Below, piece after piece: positions 15,273-26,382 of a DNA stretch of 64,000 nucleotides. A program made the position numbers and the translations under genes. This stretch comes from Lachnospiraceae bacterium. Its GTDB lineage: Bacteria > Bacillota > Clostridia > Lachnospirales > Lachnospiraceae. Position 1 is the stretch's first letter. Each line of letters begins with the position of its first letter. The notes beneath the pieces are model-generated. The model did not search any database and had not been told where the DNA came from. It worked only from the letters and a program-made list of their open reading frames with translations. The stretch spans positions 1 through 64,000 of the forward strand of contig JAEELL010000022.1 in NCBI GenBank assembly GCA_016282745.1, given 5' to 3'.

Positions 15273-16172
15273 TTAGTTATGTGCATGTGTAAATAAATGA
15301 TCCTGACAATACTCTTTTCCACCTGAACATTTCGAACAATATCTGAATGTAAGGTTTGGGTCATCGAGTTCAGTTCTGCCACATATCGCACATTTGTGTC
15401 TGGCTCCGTTTTCGTAAGTATAAGCATTATTAGCTTCTCTAATCTTTCGCTTGAATTCGCGTTTTCTTTTAATGTTGCTTGGGCTCACTTTCGAGTAATT
15501 TCTTGTTGTGAGGAAGAACACTAAAAAGTTAAGTAACGAAAATACTATCATTATTTTTCTAGGCCACGGAGATGAAATGAAGTCATATATTATCTCTGCT
15601 CCGTATAAAAATCCAAGCCATTTTATTTTCAGCGGTAGTACAAAATACAAAAGAATTTCCATTTCAGGATATGTCGCTGCAAATGCCAGCAATATGGAAG
15701 TTGTAACATAATAAGTACTCACAACCTGTCCAACTACCTGTCCTGATGTACTTGCAACATCAGCCAACCCCAAATCAGCTCCTGCAGCACCAAATTCACC
15801 TTTTAAATACAGAATGACAAAAAAATAAGTTATAATTGCACCTATTATTGTAAATAGAATGCCGGAAAAAATATACAGATTGTATCTGAAAGTTCCCCAT
15901 GTACGTTCAAGTGAAGTTCCAAGCTGATAATAAAAATACAGCATAATGGCAGCAAACAGTACATTGTAACCTTCCGGTATCAATAACATCCATGTAACAA
16001 TTCTCCAAATCTGTCCACGCATAATCAAATATGGATTAAATGCCATTAGTCCGTATAATTCCGGACTAATCATAGTCGCCACATATCCTATGATATAACC
16101 AACAATCAGATATAATGATAAGTTGCTTATAGCATATTTTCCGTATTTTCTTTCTAATTTATTCAACCACAT
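15273..16172 (-). CDS. Rhomboid-like membrane protein with C-terminal zinc ribbon
   Basis: The 299-residue protein has six or seven hydrophobic helices laid out like rhomboids and derlins, including GQIWRIVTWMLLIP and YYQLGTSLERTWGTFRYNLYIFSG, the latter being the rhomboid-type ExxxG/W-R loop region. I do not see the GxSG serine motif (FGAAGAD occupies a plausible place) or the paired catalytic histidine, so it may be an inactive homologue. The last 40 residues contain CAICGRTELDD and FRYCSKCSGGKEYCQDHLFTH, a zinc-ribbon-like Cys/His cluster. The start at MWLNKLERK is chosen because AAGGAG lies seven to eight bases upstream. Confidence 0.7.
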   Translation of the reverse strand: MWLNKLERKYGKYAISNLSLYLIVGYIIGYVATMISPELYGLMAFNPYLIMRGQIWRIVTWMLLIPEGYNVLFAAIMLYFYYQLGTSLERTWGTFRYNLYIFSGILFTIIGAIITYFFVILYLKGEFGAAGADLGLADVASTSGQVVGQVVSTYYVTTSILLAFAATYPEMEILLYFVLPLKIKWLGFLYGAEIIYDFISSPWPRKIMIVFSLLNFLVFFLTTRNYSKVSPSNIKRKREFKRKIREANNAYTYENGARHKCAICGRTELDDPNLTFRYCSKCSGGKEYCQDHLFTHAHN

Positions 16173-16284
16173 ATTATTCGCTCCTTCCAATATCTCCCAT
16201 ATCAAAACAAATATTCTTTTTGTTTGTAACAAAAAACATTTTTAATGACAGATCATTTTTAAGCTGTGCTCTTGAAACTCTTTT

Positions 16285-16314
16285 ATAATATCAAAAAAGG
16301 TATGTCGGATTCAA
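16285..16314 (-). promoter_or_regulatory. Promoter of the rhomboid-like gene
   Basis: On the minus strand TTGAAT (16314-16309) and TATTAT (16290-16285) are 18 bases apart, giving a leader of about 105 bases. The remaining AT-rich gap to 16480 shows nothing else. Confidence 0.5.
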
Positions 16315-16483
16315 GTCATTCTCACTTTTTCTCACTTCTTTTTTATCTTTTTACTTGATGTAACATTTTTTATTATTATCTCTTGCACTTTTTTGCTTTA
16401 TTAATCGAATTAATTGCCATTTTATCAATCAAAAAAAATATTTTTAATCAATTAGTTTTCATAATAGATCTTCTTATTAGATG

Positions 16484-16511
16484 TTGTTTTTTTATTAACT
16501 TGTGATATAAT
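16484..16511 (+). promoter_or_regulatory. Promoter of the activase gene
   Basis: TTGTTT (16484-16489) and TATAAT (16506-16511) are 16 bases apart, about 57 bases before the start codon. Confidence 0.6.
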
Positions 16512-16567
16512 GTGCAATGGCATATTATTTATGCCAATCATATAAATAGGAAGAAAGGTATAAACCT

Positions 16568-19500
16568 ATGAATTCACAAAAGAATTATAGTCTCGGAATT
16601 GACATTGGCTCTACCACTGTTAAGATTGCCATTTTGGATTCCGAAAAAAAGATACTATTTTCAGATTACGAAAGACATTATGCGAACATTCAGGAAACAC
16701 TCGCATCACTTTTAAAAAAGGCCAAGGATTCTCTTGGTTCAATAATGCTTTCACCTATGATTACAGGTTCAGGCGGACTTACTCTTTCAAAGCATTTAGA
16801 AGTTCCGTTTGTTCAGGAGGTTGTCGCTGTATCTACAGCACTTGAAGACTACGCTCCTCAGACAGATGTTGCCATTGAGCTTGGTGGAGAAGATGCGAAA
16901 ATCATATATTTTTCTAACGGAATCGAACAACGTATGAACGGTATCTGTGCCGGCGGTACAGGTTCTTTTATTGACCAGATGGCTTCTCTTTTACAGACAG
17001 ATGCCGCCGGTCTTAATGAGTACGCAAAAAATTATCAGGCAATTTATCCTATTGCGGCAAGATGTGGCGTTTTTGCCAAAACAGACATTCAGCCGCTTAT
17101 AAATGAAGGTGCAACAAAAGAAGATCTTGCCGCTTCTATTTTCCAGGCAGTTGTAAACCAGACAATATCCGGTCTTGCCTGCGGCAAGCCAATTCGCGGT
17201 ACTGTTGCATTTTTAGGTGGTCCGCTTCACTTCCTTACAGAATTGAAGAACGCTTTTATAAGAACACTCAAATTAGACGATGAGCATATTGTTGCACCTG
17301 ATCATTCACATCTTTTTGCGGCTACAGGTGCTGCTCTCAATCACGATGAAAAGATTACTGTTTCCATCGACGACTTATACAAAAAATTATCTGAAGGCGT
17401 AAGCATGGAAATGGAAATCAAACGTATGGAGCCTCTTTTTGAGAATGAGGCTGCTTATGATGAATTTACCAAACGTCATGAGAAGCATTGCGTAAAGAAA
17501 GCTGAACTTGAGAATTACAAAGGAGACTGTTTCCTTGGAATAGACTCAGGTTCCACAACAACTAAAGCTGCCGTTGTAGGTGAAGACGGAACTCTTCTTT
17601 ACTCTTTTTACAGCAGTAACAACGGTAATCCTTTAGCTACTATTATAGGCGCTATCAAAGATATTTATTCAAAACTACCGGAAGGCTCTAAAATTGTTCG
17701 TTCATGCTCAACAGGTTACGGAGAAGCCCTTATCAAAGCTGCTCTCATGCTGGATGAAGGCGAAGTTGAAACTGTTGCTCACTACTATGCCGCAGCATTC
17801 TTTGAGCCTGAAGTTGACTGTATCCTTGATATCGGCGGACAGGATATGAAATGTATCAAGATAAAGGATAACACAGTTGACAGCGTTCAGCTTAATGAAG
17901 CTTGTTCTTCAGGATGTGGTTCTTTCATCGAGACTTTTGCTAAATCTCTCAATTATTCCGTACAGGACTTTGTAAAAGAAGCCTTATTTGCAAAGAATCC
18001 AACTGACCTTGGAACAAGATGTACTGTATTTATGAATTCAAATGTTAAGCAGGCTCAGAAAGAAGGTGCTTCAGTTGCCGATATTTCTTCAGGTCTTGCT
18101 TATTCAGTTATAAAGAACGCTTTGTATAAAGTTATTAAAATTACTGACGCATCAGACCTTGGTAAAAAGGTCGTTGTTCAGGGTGGCACTTTCTACAACG
18201 ACGCAGTTCTTAGAAGTTTCGAGAAGATTGCAGGTTGTGAAGCCATCAGACCTGACATTGCAGGTATCATGGGCGCCTTCGGCGCTGCTCTTATTGCAAG
18301 AGAACGCTACAAAGGTGAAGCATCAACTATGCTTTCCATCGATGCAATCAATAACTTTGAATACACAACATCAATGACAAGATGTAAAGGCTGTACAAAC
18401 AACTGTCTCCTCACAATCAACAAATTCAGTGACAACAGACGTTTTATCAGTGGAAACCGTTGTGAAAAGGGAATAGGCGGTCAGAAGAATAAAGAAAATA
18501 TACCAAATCTTTTCGAATACAAATATGAGAGGATGTTTGATTATGAACCTCTTAATCCTGACGCTGCAAAACGTGGTGTTGTTGGTATTCCAAGAGTTCT
18601 TAATATGTACGAAAACTTCCCATTTTGGGCTGTTTTCTTCAAGGACTTAGGCTACAGTGTCAAGCTGTCACCTAAGTCAACAAGAAAGATTTACGAACTT
18701 GGTATAGAATCAATTCCAAGTGAATCAGAATGTTATCCGGCAAAGATAGTTCACGGTCATGTTATGTGGCTTTTACAGGAAGGTGTCAAATTCATTTTCT
18801 ATCCTTGTATTCCATACGAGAGAAAAGAGACTCCTGACGCAAACAACCACTACAACTGCCCTATCGTTACATCTTATGCGGAGAATATCAAAAATAACGT
18901 TGAAGAATTAAACGATCCGGAAATCAAATTTATGAATCCTTTCATGGCTCTTACTGACGAAGATACCATTACAGCAAGACTGGTTGAAGTATTCACAAAG
19001 AAATGTGATATTCCGGAAGACGAAATAAAGGCCGCAGCTCACAAAGGCTGGAAAGAATTGTTGAAATCAAGAGCTGACATGAGACAAAAGGGTGAGGAAG
19101 TTCTCAAGTATCTTAAGGACAATAATAAACGCGGTATCGTTCTTGCCGGTCGTCCATACCACATTGACCCTGAGATCAACCATGGAATTCCTGAAATGAT
19201 CAATTCATATGGTATTGCCGTTTTAACTGAAGATTCAATTTCTCACCTTGCAAAAGTTGAGCGACCTCTTATCGTATCTGATCAGTGGATGTATCACTCA
19301 AGACTTTATGCTGCAGCAAACTACGTAAAAACAAGAGACGACTTAGACCTTATTCAGTTAAATTCATTCGGATGTGGTCTTGATGCCGTTACTACAGACT
19401 GTGTAAGTGACATACTTTCACGTTCAGGAAAGATTTACACAGTACTTAAGATAGATGAAGTAAACAACTTAGGCGCTGCAAGAATCCGAATACGTTCGCT

Positions 19501-20905
19501 TCTCTCTGCTATAAGAGTTAGAGAAGAAAAGAATTATTCAAGACAGATTGCGCCTTCAGCTATAAAAAAAGTTGAATTTACAAAGCAGATGTTTGATGAC
19601 AAATATACAATTCTCACACCACAGATGAGTCCAATTCACTTTACAATGCTTGAGAGTGCCTTGAATTCATGTGGCTTCAATTTTGAAGTATTACCAAGTG
19701 ACAATTCATGTGTAGATGTAGGATTAAAATATGTTAACAACGATGCATGTTACCCATCCCTTATTGTTGTCGGTCAGATTATGGAAGCTCTTCTTTCCGG
19801 AAAATATGATTTGAACAAGACTGCCGTAATCATAACTCAGACCGGTGGTGGCTGTCGTGCAACCAACTATATCGGATTTATCAGACGTGCCCTTGAAAAG
19901 GCAGGCCTTGAGCATATTCCTGTAGTTTCATTAAGTTTTTCAGGAATCGAGAAAAACAGTGGATTCAAGCTTACACCTACTTTTGCTGTCAAAGCTGTTC
20001 AGGCGGTTCTCTACGGTGACTTGTTTATGCGAGTTGTATACAGAACACGTCCATATGAGTTAAACAAAGGTGAGACAGATGCCCTTCACAAAAAATGGGA
20101 AGAAAAGCTCTGCAGGGAATTGTCTCAAAAAGGTATGCATATGGGCCGTTTCAAGAGAAACATGAGAAAGATTGTTGAAGAATTTGACAGAATTCCTGTA
20201 TCAGACGAGAAGAAACCACGTGTTGGTATTGTTGGCGAAATCTTAGTTAAGTTTTCTCCTACTGCCAATAACGATTTGGTTACTCTTCTTGAAAAAGAAG
20301 GTGCCGAGGCAGTTATGCCTGATCTTATCGACTTCTTCCTGTATGGTTTCAGAAACGCTTCATTCAAGGTTGCAAAACTTGGTTTTGATCCAAAGATTCT
20401 AAGACTTAACAACTTGGGAATAAAGGCAATTGAGTGGGCAAGAGGTTCAGCTAAAAAGGCTCTTATTAAGAGTAAACACTTCTATCCTACTGCAGATATC
20501 TGGGATATGGCAGATATGACAAAAGATATCGTATCAATCGGAAATCAGACCGGTGAAGGCTGGTTCTTAACCGGTGAAATGCTTCATCTCATTCACGATG
20601 ATGTACCAAATATTGTTTGTACTCAGCCTTTTGCATGTCTCCCTAACCATATTGTTGGAAAAGGAGTAATCAAGAAATTAAGAAACCTTCATCCTGAAGC
20701 AAATATCGTTGCCGTTGACTATGATCCGGGTGCCAGTGAAGTAAATCAGCTTAACCGTATCAAACTGATGCTTGCGACAGCAAATAAACGTTTGAAATCA
20801 GGCAACGACAACAATTCCGGCGACAGCACAAATGATACAATTTCAAAAGACAATATAATCCACAAAGATTCAGTTAACAAATCTGAAAATTTGCAGGGTG
20901 CATAG
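16568..20905 (+). CDS. Large 2-hydroxyacyl-CoA dehydratase activase-like protein
   Basis: This 1445-residue protein joins several parts normally separate in 2-hydroxyacyl-CoA dehydratase systems. Residues 1-270 are a BadF/BcrA-type ASKHA ATPase ([22 protein letters not shown] with Cys127 as likely Fe-S ligand). A second ASKHA copy follows from about 320 ([27 protein letters not shown]). Then come a Cys segment ([15 protein letters not shown]), a DUF2229 region (about 650-870), and a C-terminal part resembling dehydratase subunits. It is a known clostridial family, but no dehydratase or CoA-transferase gene is nearby and its substrate is unknown. The last 35 residues are a Ser/Asp/Asn-rich tail. 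It stands alone between its own promoter and terminator. Confidence 0.88.
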   Translation: MNSQKNYSLGIDIGSTTVKIAILDSEKKILFSDYERHYANIQETLASLLKKAKDSLGSIMLSPMITGSGGLTLSKHLEVPFVQEVVAVSTALEDYAPQTDVAIELGGEDAKIIYFSNGIEQRMNGICAGGTGSFIDQMASLLQTDAAGLNEYAKNYQAIYPIAARCGVFAKTDIQPLINEGATKEDLAASIFQAVVNQTISGLACGKPIRGTVAFLGGPLHFLTELKNAFIRTLKLDDEHIVAPDHSHLFAATGAALNHDEKITVSIDDLYKKLSEGVSMEMEIKRMEPLFENEAAYDEFTKRHEKHCVKKAELENYKGDCFLGIDSGSTTTKAAVVGEDGTLLYSFYSSNNGNPLATIIGAIKDIYSKLPEGSKIVRSCSTGYGEALIKAALMLDEGEVETVAHYYAAAFFEPEVDCILDIGGQDMKCIKIKDNTVDSVQLNEACSSGCGSFIETFAKSLNYSVQDFVKEALFAKNPTDLGTRCTVFMNSNVKQAQKEGASVADISSGLAYSVIKNALYKVIKITDASDLGKKVVVQGGTFYNDAVLRSFEKIAGCEAIRPDIAGIMGAFGAALIARERYKGEASTMLSIDAINNFEYTTSMTRCKGCTNNCLLTINKFSDNRRFISGNRCEKGIGGQKNKENIPNLFEYKYERMFDYEPLNPDAAKRGVVGIPRVLNMYENFPFWAVFFKDLGYSVKLSPKSTRKIYELGIESIPSESECYPAKIVHGHVMWLLQEGVKFIFYPCIPYERKETPDANNHYNCPIVTSYAENIKNNVEELNDPEIKFMNPFMALTDEDTITARLVEVFTKKCDIPEDEIKAAAHKGWKELLKSRADMRQKGEEVLKYLKDNNKRGIVLAGRPYHIDPEINHGIPEMINSYGIAVLTEDSISHLAKVERPLIVSDQWMYHSRLYAAANYVKTRDDLDLIQLNSFGCGLDAVTTDCVSDILSRSGKIYTVLKIDEVNNLGAARIRIRSLLSAIRVREEKNYSRQIAPSAIKKVEFTKQMFDDKYTILTPQMSPIHFTMLESALNSCGFNFEVLPSDNSCVDVGLKYVNNDACYPSLIVVGQIMEALLSGKYDLNKTAVIITQTGGGCRATNYIGFIRRALEKAGLEHIPVVSLSFSGIEKNSGFKLTPTFAVKAVQAVLYGDLFMRVVYRTRPYELNKGETDALHKKWEEKLCRELSQKGMHMGRFKRNMRKIVEEFDRIPVSDEKKPRVGIVGEILVKFSPTANNDLVTLLEKEGAEAVMPDLIDFFLYGFRNASFKVAKLGFDPKILRLNNLGIKAIEWARGSAKKALIKSKHFYPTADIWDMADMTKDIVSIGNQTGEGWFLTGEMLHLIHDDVPNIVCTQPFACLPNHIVGKGVIKKLRNLHPEANIVAVDYDPGASEVNQLNRIKLMLATANKRLKSGNDNNSGDSTNDTISKDNIIHKDSVNKSENLQGA

Positions 20906-20948
20906 TTTCAAAAACACTCTAATCGTTTTTGCTACAACATGCACAAAT

Positions 20949-20988
20949 AAAAATGTCAGGAACCTATTAAAGTGTTCCTGACATTTTT
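20949..20988 (+). terminator. Terminator of the activase gene
   Basis: AAAAATGTCAGGAAC and GTTCCTGACATTTTT form a perfect 15-bp stem with a 10-base loop ending in a T tract; it can also terminate minus-strand transcription. Confidence 0.9.
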
Positions 20989-21059
20989 ATTCTTGTTGTT
21001 TTATTCCTAAATTATTAATTTATTACCAAATCACATATGCGTTAAATTAAAGAAATAAC

Positions 21060-21647
21060 TTAATATTTGGTATAACTTCCGTTTTCAAGCTTAAAAACAG
21101 TGCTTTCGCAATTTTTCTGAAGTCCGTCTTTCCAAAAGTCTTCTATTCCGTGATTTTGCACGTAACACATTATCGCCTTGTTCATTGCACCGTGTCCCAC
21201 TATCATAACTCTGTCCGCCTCTCCTTCAAGAGGTTCAATTACTTCTTTCATAAAGTCTTTTGTTCTCTGACAAAGTCCTTCAAAGGATTCTCCATTTTCA
21301 GGTGGAAAATACTTTTCCGGTGCATTAAAGAAATAATTAAATGGATTTGTATCATCCTTTTCCATTTCCGTCTTACACTGGCCTTCATTTACACCAAAAT
21401 TCATTTCTTTCAACCTGTCATCCCTGATAATAGGTATATTCTTTCTTCCTCTTATCAGGCACGCTGTTTCATACGCTCTGATTAACGGTGAACTGTAAAT
21501 GACATCAAACTCCACATTATCAAGTCTTTCACCGGCATCGATTGCAACTGCTCTTCCGTTTTCATTAAGCGGAATATCAATGGAGCCCTGAAGGCGCTTT
21601 TTACTGTTCCACCTTGTTTCTCCATGTCGTATAATATATATTTCCAT
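21060..21647 (-). CDS. Histidine phosphatase family protein (phosphoglycerate mutase-like)
   Basis: A 195-residue member of the histidine phosphatase superfamily with the catalytic RHGE motif (IIRHGETRWN, residues 5-14), the second conserved arginine in SSPLIRAYETA, and the distal VGHGAMNKA histidine near residue 152. Length and motifs fit small-molecule phosphatases such as PhoE or CobC; nothing in the neighbourhood fixes the substrate. Confidence 0.9.
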   Translation of the reverse strand: MEIYIIRHGETRWNSKKRLQGSIDIPLNENGRAVAIDAGERLDNVEFDVIYSSPLIRAYETACLIRGRKNIPIIRDDRLKEMNFGVNEGQCKTEMEKDDTNPFNYFFNAPEKYFPPENGESFEGLCQRTKDFMKEVIEPLEGEADRVMIVGHGAMNKAIMCYVQNHGIEDFWKDGLQKNCESTVFKLENGSYTKY

Positions 21648-21740
21648 TTTTCATTCCTTAATAATCTACACCACCTTAGTTATATCTAAAATGGCAAATA
21701 ATTCATTTTAATTTTCAACTTCTATTTAACTGTAACAGTA

Positions 21741-23297
21741 TTACAATTCCTTTGTTGTCCACTCGCTGACGTCCCAGATTTTGGTTGCAAAATCTGCGTA
21801 GAAATCAGGCTCATGACAAACCATGAGAACACTTCCCTTATATGCCTTGAGCGCTCTTTTCAGTTCATCTTTTGCATCAACATCCAAATGATTAGTAGGC
21901 TCATCAAGGATAAGTATATTAGTTTCTCTGTTAATAAGTTTACACAGTCTTACCTTTGCCTGCTCACCTCCGGATAACACTCTTACCTGACTTTCAATAT
22001 GCTTTGTTGTCAGTCCGCATTTTGCAAGGGCACTTCTAACTTCATACTGCGAAAAAGATGGAAATTCACTCCATATCTCTTCAATACATGTATTCTTCTG
22101 CTCTTCTTTAATCTCCTGCTCAAAATAGCCGATACTCAGATAATCTCCAAGTTCAGCCTTTCCACTGATAGGCTTAATAAGACCGAGAATACTCTTTAAA
22201 AGAGTTGTCTTTCCTATTCCGTTAGTTCCAACAACAGCAATCTTTTCGCCTCTCTCCATTCTGACATTTATTGGTTTCGAAAGCGGCTCATCGTAACCGA
22301 TAACCAAATCTGTTGTCTCAACAATAACTTTGCCCGGAGTTCTTGCTTCCCTGAAATTAAATTCAGGCTTTGGCTTTTCTCCTGCAAGTTCAATTATATC
22401 CATATTATCAAGTTTCTTCTGACGTGACATGGCCATATTTCTTGTAGCAACTCTTGCTTTGTTTCTAGCAACGAAATCCTTGAGTTCGGCAATTTCTTTC
22501 TGCTGTTTGTTGTACGCCGCCTCAAGCTGTGCTTTCTTAACAGCATAAACCTCCTGAAACTTATCATAATCTCCCACATATCTGTCAAGTTTCTGATTTT
22601 CCATGTGATATACCAAGTTGATAACACTGTTCAAAAACGGAATATCATGGGAAATAAGTATAAATGCATTCTCGTAATCAAGCAGATATCTCTTAAGCCA
22701 TTCAATATGTTCAGCATCAAGATAGTTTGTAGGCTCATCAAGAAGCAATATATCCGGCTTTTCAAGAAGCAGTTTACCAAGTAATATCTTTGTTCTCTGT
22801 CCACCACTCAAATCATTGACATCCTTATCAAGTCCTAAATCAAGGAGTCCCAGTGCTCTTGCCACTTCTTCTACTTTTGAATCAATAAGATAGAAATCAT
22901 GCATTGTGAGCATATCCTGGATAACCGCAAGTTCTTCCATATACTCTTCCAGTTCTTTTTCTGATGCATCCCCCATCTTGTCACAAATCTGATTCATTCT
23001 CTCTTCCATCTCAAAAAGAAAATCAAAGGCAGAAGCCAACGCCTCTCTGATGGTAATTCCCTTTCGCAGGACAGTGTGCTGATCAAGATATCCAACCCTG
23101 ACATTTTTTGCCCACTCAATCTTTCCTTCATCCGGCATTAACTTGCCCGTAACAATATTCATAAATGTAGACTTGCCTTCACCGTTTGCTCCCACAAGTC
23201 CAATATGTTCGCCCTTTAATAATCTGAATGACACATCATCAAAAATGGCTCTGTCTCCAAAGCCATGTGTCAAATGTTCAACATTAAGTATACTCAT
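21741..23297 (-). CDS. ABC-F family ATP-binding protein
   Basis: The 518-residue protein has two ABC ATPase domains in tandem and no membrane segments: Walker A GANGEGKST (about 37-45) and GTNGIGKTT (about 353), signatures LSGGQRTK and LSGGEQAK, Walker B ILLLDEPTNYLD and ILILDEPTNHLD. The charged inter-domain linker after QEVYAVKKAQLEAAYNKQQKE is the ABC-F P-site interaction motif. ABC-F proteins act on ribosomes as translation factors or, in some members, in antibiotic protection; which applies here cannot be decided from sequence. Confidence 0.93.
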   Translation of the reverse strand: MSILNVEHLTHGFGDRAIFDDVSFRLLKGEHIGLVGANGEGKSTFMNIVTGKLMPDEGKIEWAKNVRVGYLDQHTVLRKGITIREALASAFDFLFEMEERMNQICDKMGDASEKELEEYMEELAVIQDMLTMHDFYLIDSKVEEVARALGLLDLGLDKDVNDLSGGQRTKILLGKLLLEKPDILLLDEPTNYLDAEHIEWLKRYLLDYENAFILISHDIPFLNSVINLVYHMENQKLDRYVGDYDKFQEVYAVKKAQLEAAYNKQQKEIAELKDFVARNKARVATRNMAMSRQKKLDNMDIIELAGEKPKPEFNFREARTPGKVIVETTDLVIGYDEPLSKPINVRMERGEKIAVVGTNGIGKTTLLKSILGLIKPISGKAELGDYLSIGYFEQEIKEEQKNTCIEEIWSEFPSFSQYEVRSALAKCGLTTKHIESQVRVLSGGEQAKVRLCKLINRETNILILDEPTNHLDVDAKDELKRALKAYKGSVLMVCHEPDFYADFATKIWDVSEWTTKEL

Positions 23298-23419
23298 ATG
23301 TCTCCAATCTCAATTATATTATTGTCTGTTTTTTTCCAATCAGCACCTATGTACTCAAAGGAGGGTTCATTTCACAGCCGACATATTATAACTATTCACT
23401 GTACAGCTTTAAACATCAG

Positions 23420-24091
23420 TTAAATGTTCTCAATCTGCCAGTCAATAGGTTCTAAACCATGTGCCTTTAAGAACTCATTTGTCTGACTGAAATGTTTGCA
23501 TCCAAAAAATCCTCTGTAAGCAGACAGCGGACTTGGATGAGGAGCCGTAAGCACAAGATGATTAGGATTAGTCAGCATCTTTGCTTTTTTACCTGCAGGT
23601 GCGCCCCACAAAAGAAACACTACAGGCTCTTCCTTTGCATTAACCGCCTCAATAACTGCATCGGTAAACTTTTCCCATCCTCTGTTCTGATGAGAATTGG
23701 CCTGATGTGCCCTTACAGTCAGCACAGTATTAAGAAGCAAAACTCCCTGTTCTGCCCATTTTTTTAAATATCCGTTGTTTGGGATATAACATCCCAAATC
23801 GTCATTAAGTTCTTTGTAAATATTCTGCAGAGAAGGTGGTGTGTCATTTCCCGGAAGCACCGAAAAACTGAGTCCGTGAGCCTGTCTCTCATTATGATAA
23901 GGATCCTGGCCTAATATAACAACTTTCACCTTGCTGAGAGGTGTAAAGTGAAAAGCGTTAAATATATCATCTGCCGGAGGATATATCACTGTAGTATTGT
24001 ATTCATTTACAATAAACTTATATAATTCTTTATAATACGGCTTCCTGAATTCCTCTTCAACTGCCGGAAGCCAGTCATTTTCAATCATCAT
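23420..24091 (-). CDS. ung: Uracil-DNA glycosylase
   Basis: A 223-residue family 1 UDG that removes uracil from DNA. The water-activating loop GQDPYHNERQAHGLSFSV (catalytic Asp in GQDPYH, near residue 60) and the DNA-intercalation loop HPSPLSAYRGFFGCKHF (near 188) are intact. The start overlaps the stop of the upstream lipid kinase gene by four bases, so it is the last gene of the run from the two-component system through hisH and hisF. Confidence 0.97.
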   Translation of the reverse strand: MMIENDWLPAVEEEFRKPYYKELYKFIVNEYNTTVIYPPADDIFNAFHFTPLSKVKVVILGQDPYHNERQAHGLSFSVLPGNDTPPSLQNIYKELNDDLGCYIPNNGYLKKWAEQGVLLLNTVLTVRAHQANSHQNRGWEKFTDAVIEAVNAKEEPVVFLLWGAPAGKKAKMLTNPNHLVLTAPHPSPLSAYRGFFGCKHFSQTNEFLKAHGLEPIDWQIENI

Positions 24092-24966
24092 TCTTCAATT
24101 CCCAACGCCTTAATAAAATCTGTATTTCTATGAACCATTATGGCATTTCTAATAAGTTCAATCTTGAAATGATCGTCGTACATTCTCTCTCCATCTACAT
24201 TACATACAACCGGATCATCAGATATTATCTCAAGATTACCGTCAGTGTATCTGACAACTCTGCTGTCATTTTCATGTTCTCCCTTGAGGAGTTTCATAAT
24301 CAGTCGCGGTATCCTAATCTTTGCTGTTTTGTCAACAATATAAATTTCAAACTGACTGTCATCTATGAAAGCATGGGGAGCAATCTTCTTTCCTCCTCCA
24401 TAGTACCTTCCGTTGCAAACTGTAACTATGGTAAATTTGCCACGCTTCGAATAATCTCCAAACTTTATCTGAAGTTTTTTTGCTTTGAACTTAAAAAATG
24501 TATATATAATGCTCACACCATATCTGTACTTAACAGGAACAAAGGGCCATTTTCTGATAGTATAAATGTTGTCTGCCACTTCTGCATCAAGTCCTATGCA
24601 GGCAACATTAATAAAATATCTGTTATTGATCTTACCTACATCTATTCCGATAAAATCTTTCTTGTATTGTTTAAGTGTTCTGTAAAAATCATTGCCGCTT
24701 CCCGTTGGTATAACCGAGAGAATATGGTCTGAACCTGCTATGCCGTTTAAGACTTCATTGAGTGTTCCATCTCCTCCAACTGCATACACAATAGATGTAT
24801 CATCATTTTCCAGGCTCTTTGCAACTCTCTCTGCTTCACCGGGGGCACCGGTAATAAAGAGTTTGTAGTCCATATTCATTTCTTCGCACAGATCAGTAAT
24901 CTTTTCTTCTATATGGTTCTTTTTATTATCTCCGGAGTTGGGATTAATAATAAATACATGTTTCAT
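24088..24966 (-). CDS. Diacylglycerol kinase-family lipid kinase
   Basis: A 292-residue soluble lipid kinase of the DagK/YegS family, phosphorylating diacylglycerol or a related lipid with ATP. It shows the nucleotide-binding NPNSGDNKK near residue 8, GGDGTLNEVLNGI near 64-76, and PTGSGNDFYRTL near 86. Its ATG overlaps the hisF stop codon and its own stop overlaps ung, indicating tight translational coupling. Confidence 0.92.
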   Translation of the reverse strand: MKHVFIINPNSGDNKKNHIEEKITDLCEEMNMDYKLFITGAPGEAERVAKSLENDDTSIVYAVGGDGTLNEVLNGIAGSDHILSVIPTGSGNDFYRTLKQYKKDFIGIDVGKINNRYFINVACIGLDAEVADNIYTIRKWPFVPVKYRYGVSIIYTFFKFKAKKLQIKFGDYSKRGKFTIVTVCNGRYYGGGKKIAPHAFIDDSQFEIYIVDKTAKIRIPRLIMKLLKGEHENDSRVVRYTDGNLEIISDDPVVCNVDGERMYDDHFKIELIRNAIMVHRNTDFIKALGIEE

Positions 24967-25727
24967 TATAATCTTACCGCCACATCTTTTTCTCTGAGAT
25001 ATTTTTTGAGTTCCATAATTTCTAACTCTTTAAAATGGAAAAGTGAAGCTGCAAGTGCCGCATCTGCCTTTCCCTCTGTGAGTGCATCATAAAAATGATC
25101 ACAGGTTCCTGCTCCGCCGGAAGCAATTACAGGTATAGACACGTTCTCGGAAATCATCCTTGTAAGCTCTATATCATAACCCGCCTTGGTTCCGTCGCAA
25201 TCCATACTGGTGAGTAGAATTTCTCCTGCACCAAGCTTATCACATTTCATTGCCCACTCAACTGCGTCAATTCCCATATCGACTCTGCCGCCGTTTTTGT
25301 ATATATTCCATCCACTTCCGTCAGTTCTGCGTTTTGCATCAATTGCAACAACCACGCACTGACTTCCAAACTTGTCAGCTGCTTCGCTGATGAGATTAGG
25401 ATTCATTATTGCAGCCGAATTTACTGAAATCTTATCAGCTCCTTCTCTGAGCAATTCCTTAAAATTGTCAACTGTTCTTATTCCACCACCAACTGTAAAT
25501 GGAATAAAAACCTGCTCGGCAACTCTTCTTACCATATCAACTACAGTGTTTCTGTTGTCTGAAGATGCCGTAATATCAAGAAAAACAAGTTCATCAGCTC
25601 CCGCTTTGTTATATGCTTTTGCAACCTCTACAGGATCTCCTGCGTCTATCAGATCAACAAAATTGACACCTTTTACCACTCTATTGTTATCAACATCCAA
25701 ACACGGAATAATACGTTTTGTATGCAT
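24966..25727 (-). CDS. hisF: Imidazole glycerol phosphate synthase, cyclase subunit
   Basis: A 253-residue TIM-barrel enzyme that forms IGP and AICAR from PRFAR with ammonia from HisH. The catalytic aspartates are in [15 protein letters not shown] (residue 11) and VVAIDAKR (about 130); phosphate-binding loops GGGIRT and SGGAG are present. It lies 31 bases after hisH. No other his genes are in the window, so the rest of the pathway is elsewhere. Confidence 0.97.
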   Translation of the reverse strand: MHTKRIIPCLDVDNNRVVKGVNFVDLIDAGDPVEVAKAYNKAGADELVFLDITASSDNRNTVVDMVRRVAEQVFIPFTVGGGIRTVDNFKELLREGADKISVNSAAIMNPNLISEAADKFGSQCVVVAIDAKRRTDGSGWNIYKNGGRVDMGIDAVEWAMKCDKLGAGEILLTSMDCDGTKAGYDIELTRMISENVSIPVIASGGAGTCDHFYDALTEGKADAALAASLFHFKELEIMELKKYLREKDVAVRL

Positions 25728-25758
25728 ATTTCCACCTCATTATCTAAAATATTTGTAA

Positions 25759-26364
25759 TTACAAATTTGCAAAATTCTTAAGAATTGCCAGTCCTACATC
25801 ACCGCTTTTTTCCGGATGGAACTGACACGCAAAGATATTGTCTTTCTCAACTGATGCATGGACATTCACTCCATACTCAGTTGTAGCTTTAACTATATCC
25901 ATATCTTTTGATTTTAAATAATAGGAATGGACAAAATAGACATAGGAATGTTCAGGAATCCCTTCAAAAAGTCTTCCTTTCGATGGGTACTCCAGTGAAT
26001 TCCATCCAATCTGTGGAATCTTAAGACCTGCTTCTTCAGGGAAACGCACAATATCTCCACTAAGAATACCAAGTCCCGGAACACCTTCACTCTCCTCACT
26101 GTTTTCAAAGAGAAGCTGTAGACCAAGGCAAATTCCCATAAACGGAGTCTTCCTGTCTACAACATCATAGATAGTGTTGATAAGGTTATAATTTTTTAAC
26201 TTCTCCATGGCATCACCAAAAGCTCCAACGCCGGGTAAAATAACCTTATCAGCAGCTAATATTTCATCTCTATTACTGGTCAATATCGTCTTCTCGCCCA
26301 AGTAAGCAAAAGCCTTCTCAACACTCTTGATATTGCCGGCATCATAATCGATAATTGCTATCAT
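25759..26364 (-). CDS. hisH: Imidazole glycerol phosphate synthase, glutamine amidotransferase subunit
   Basis: A 201-residue class I glutaminase that feeds ammonia to HisF. The nucleophile is the Cys in GICLGLQLLFE (about residue 79), and the other triad members are in CQFHPEKSG near residues 182-186. It begins AIIDYDAGNIKSVEKAF, the HisH hallmark. It starts 18 bases after the stop of the sensor kinase. Confidence 0.97.
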   Translation of the reverse strand: MIAIIDYDAGNIKSVEKAFAYLGEKTILTSNRDEILAADKVILPGVGAFGDAMEKLKNYNLINTIYDVVDRKTPFMGICLGLQLLFENSEESEGVPGLGILSGDIVRFPEEAGLKIPQIGWNSLEYPSKGRLFEGIPEHSYVYFVHSYYLKSKDMDIVKATTEYGVNVHASVEKDNIFACQFHPEKSGDVGLAILKNFANL

Positions 26365-26382
26365 TTACAAATCCTCACCTGA

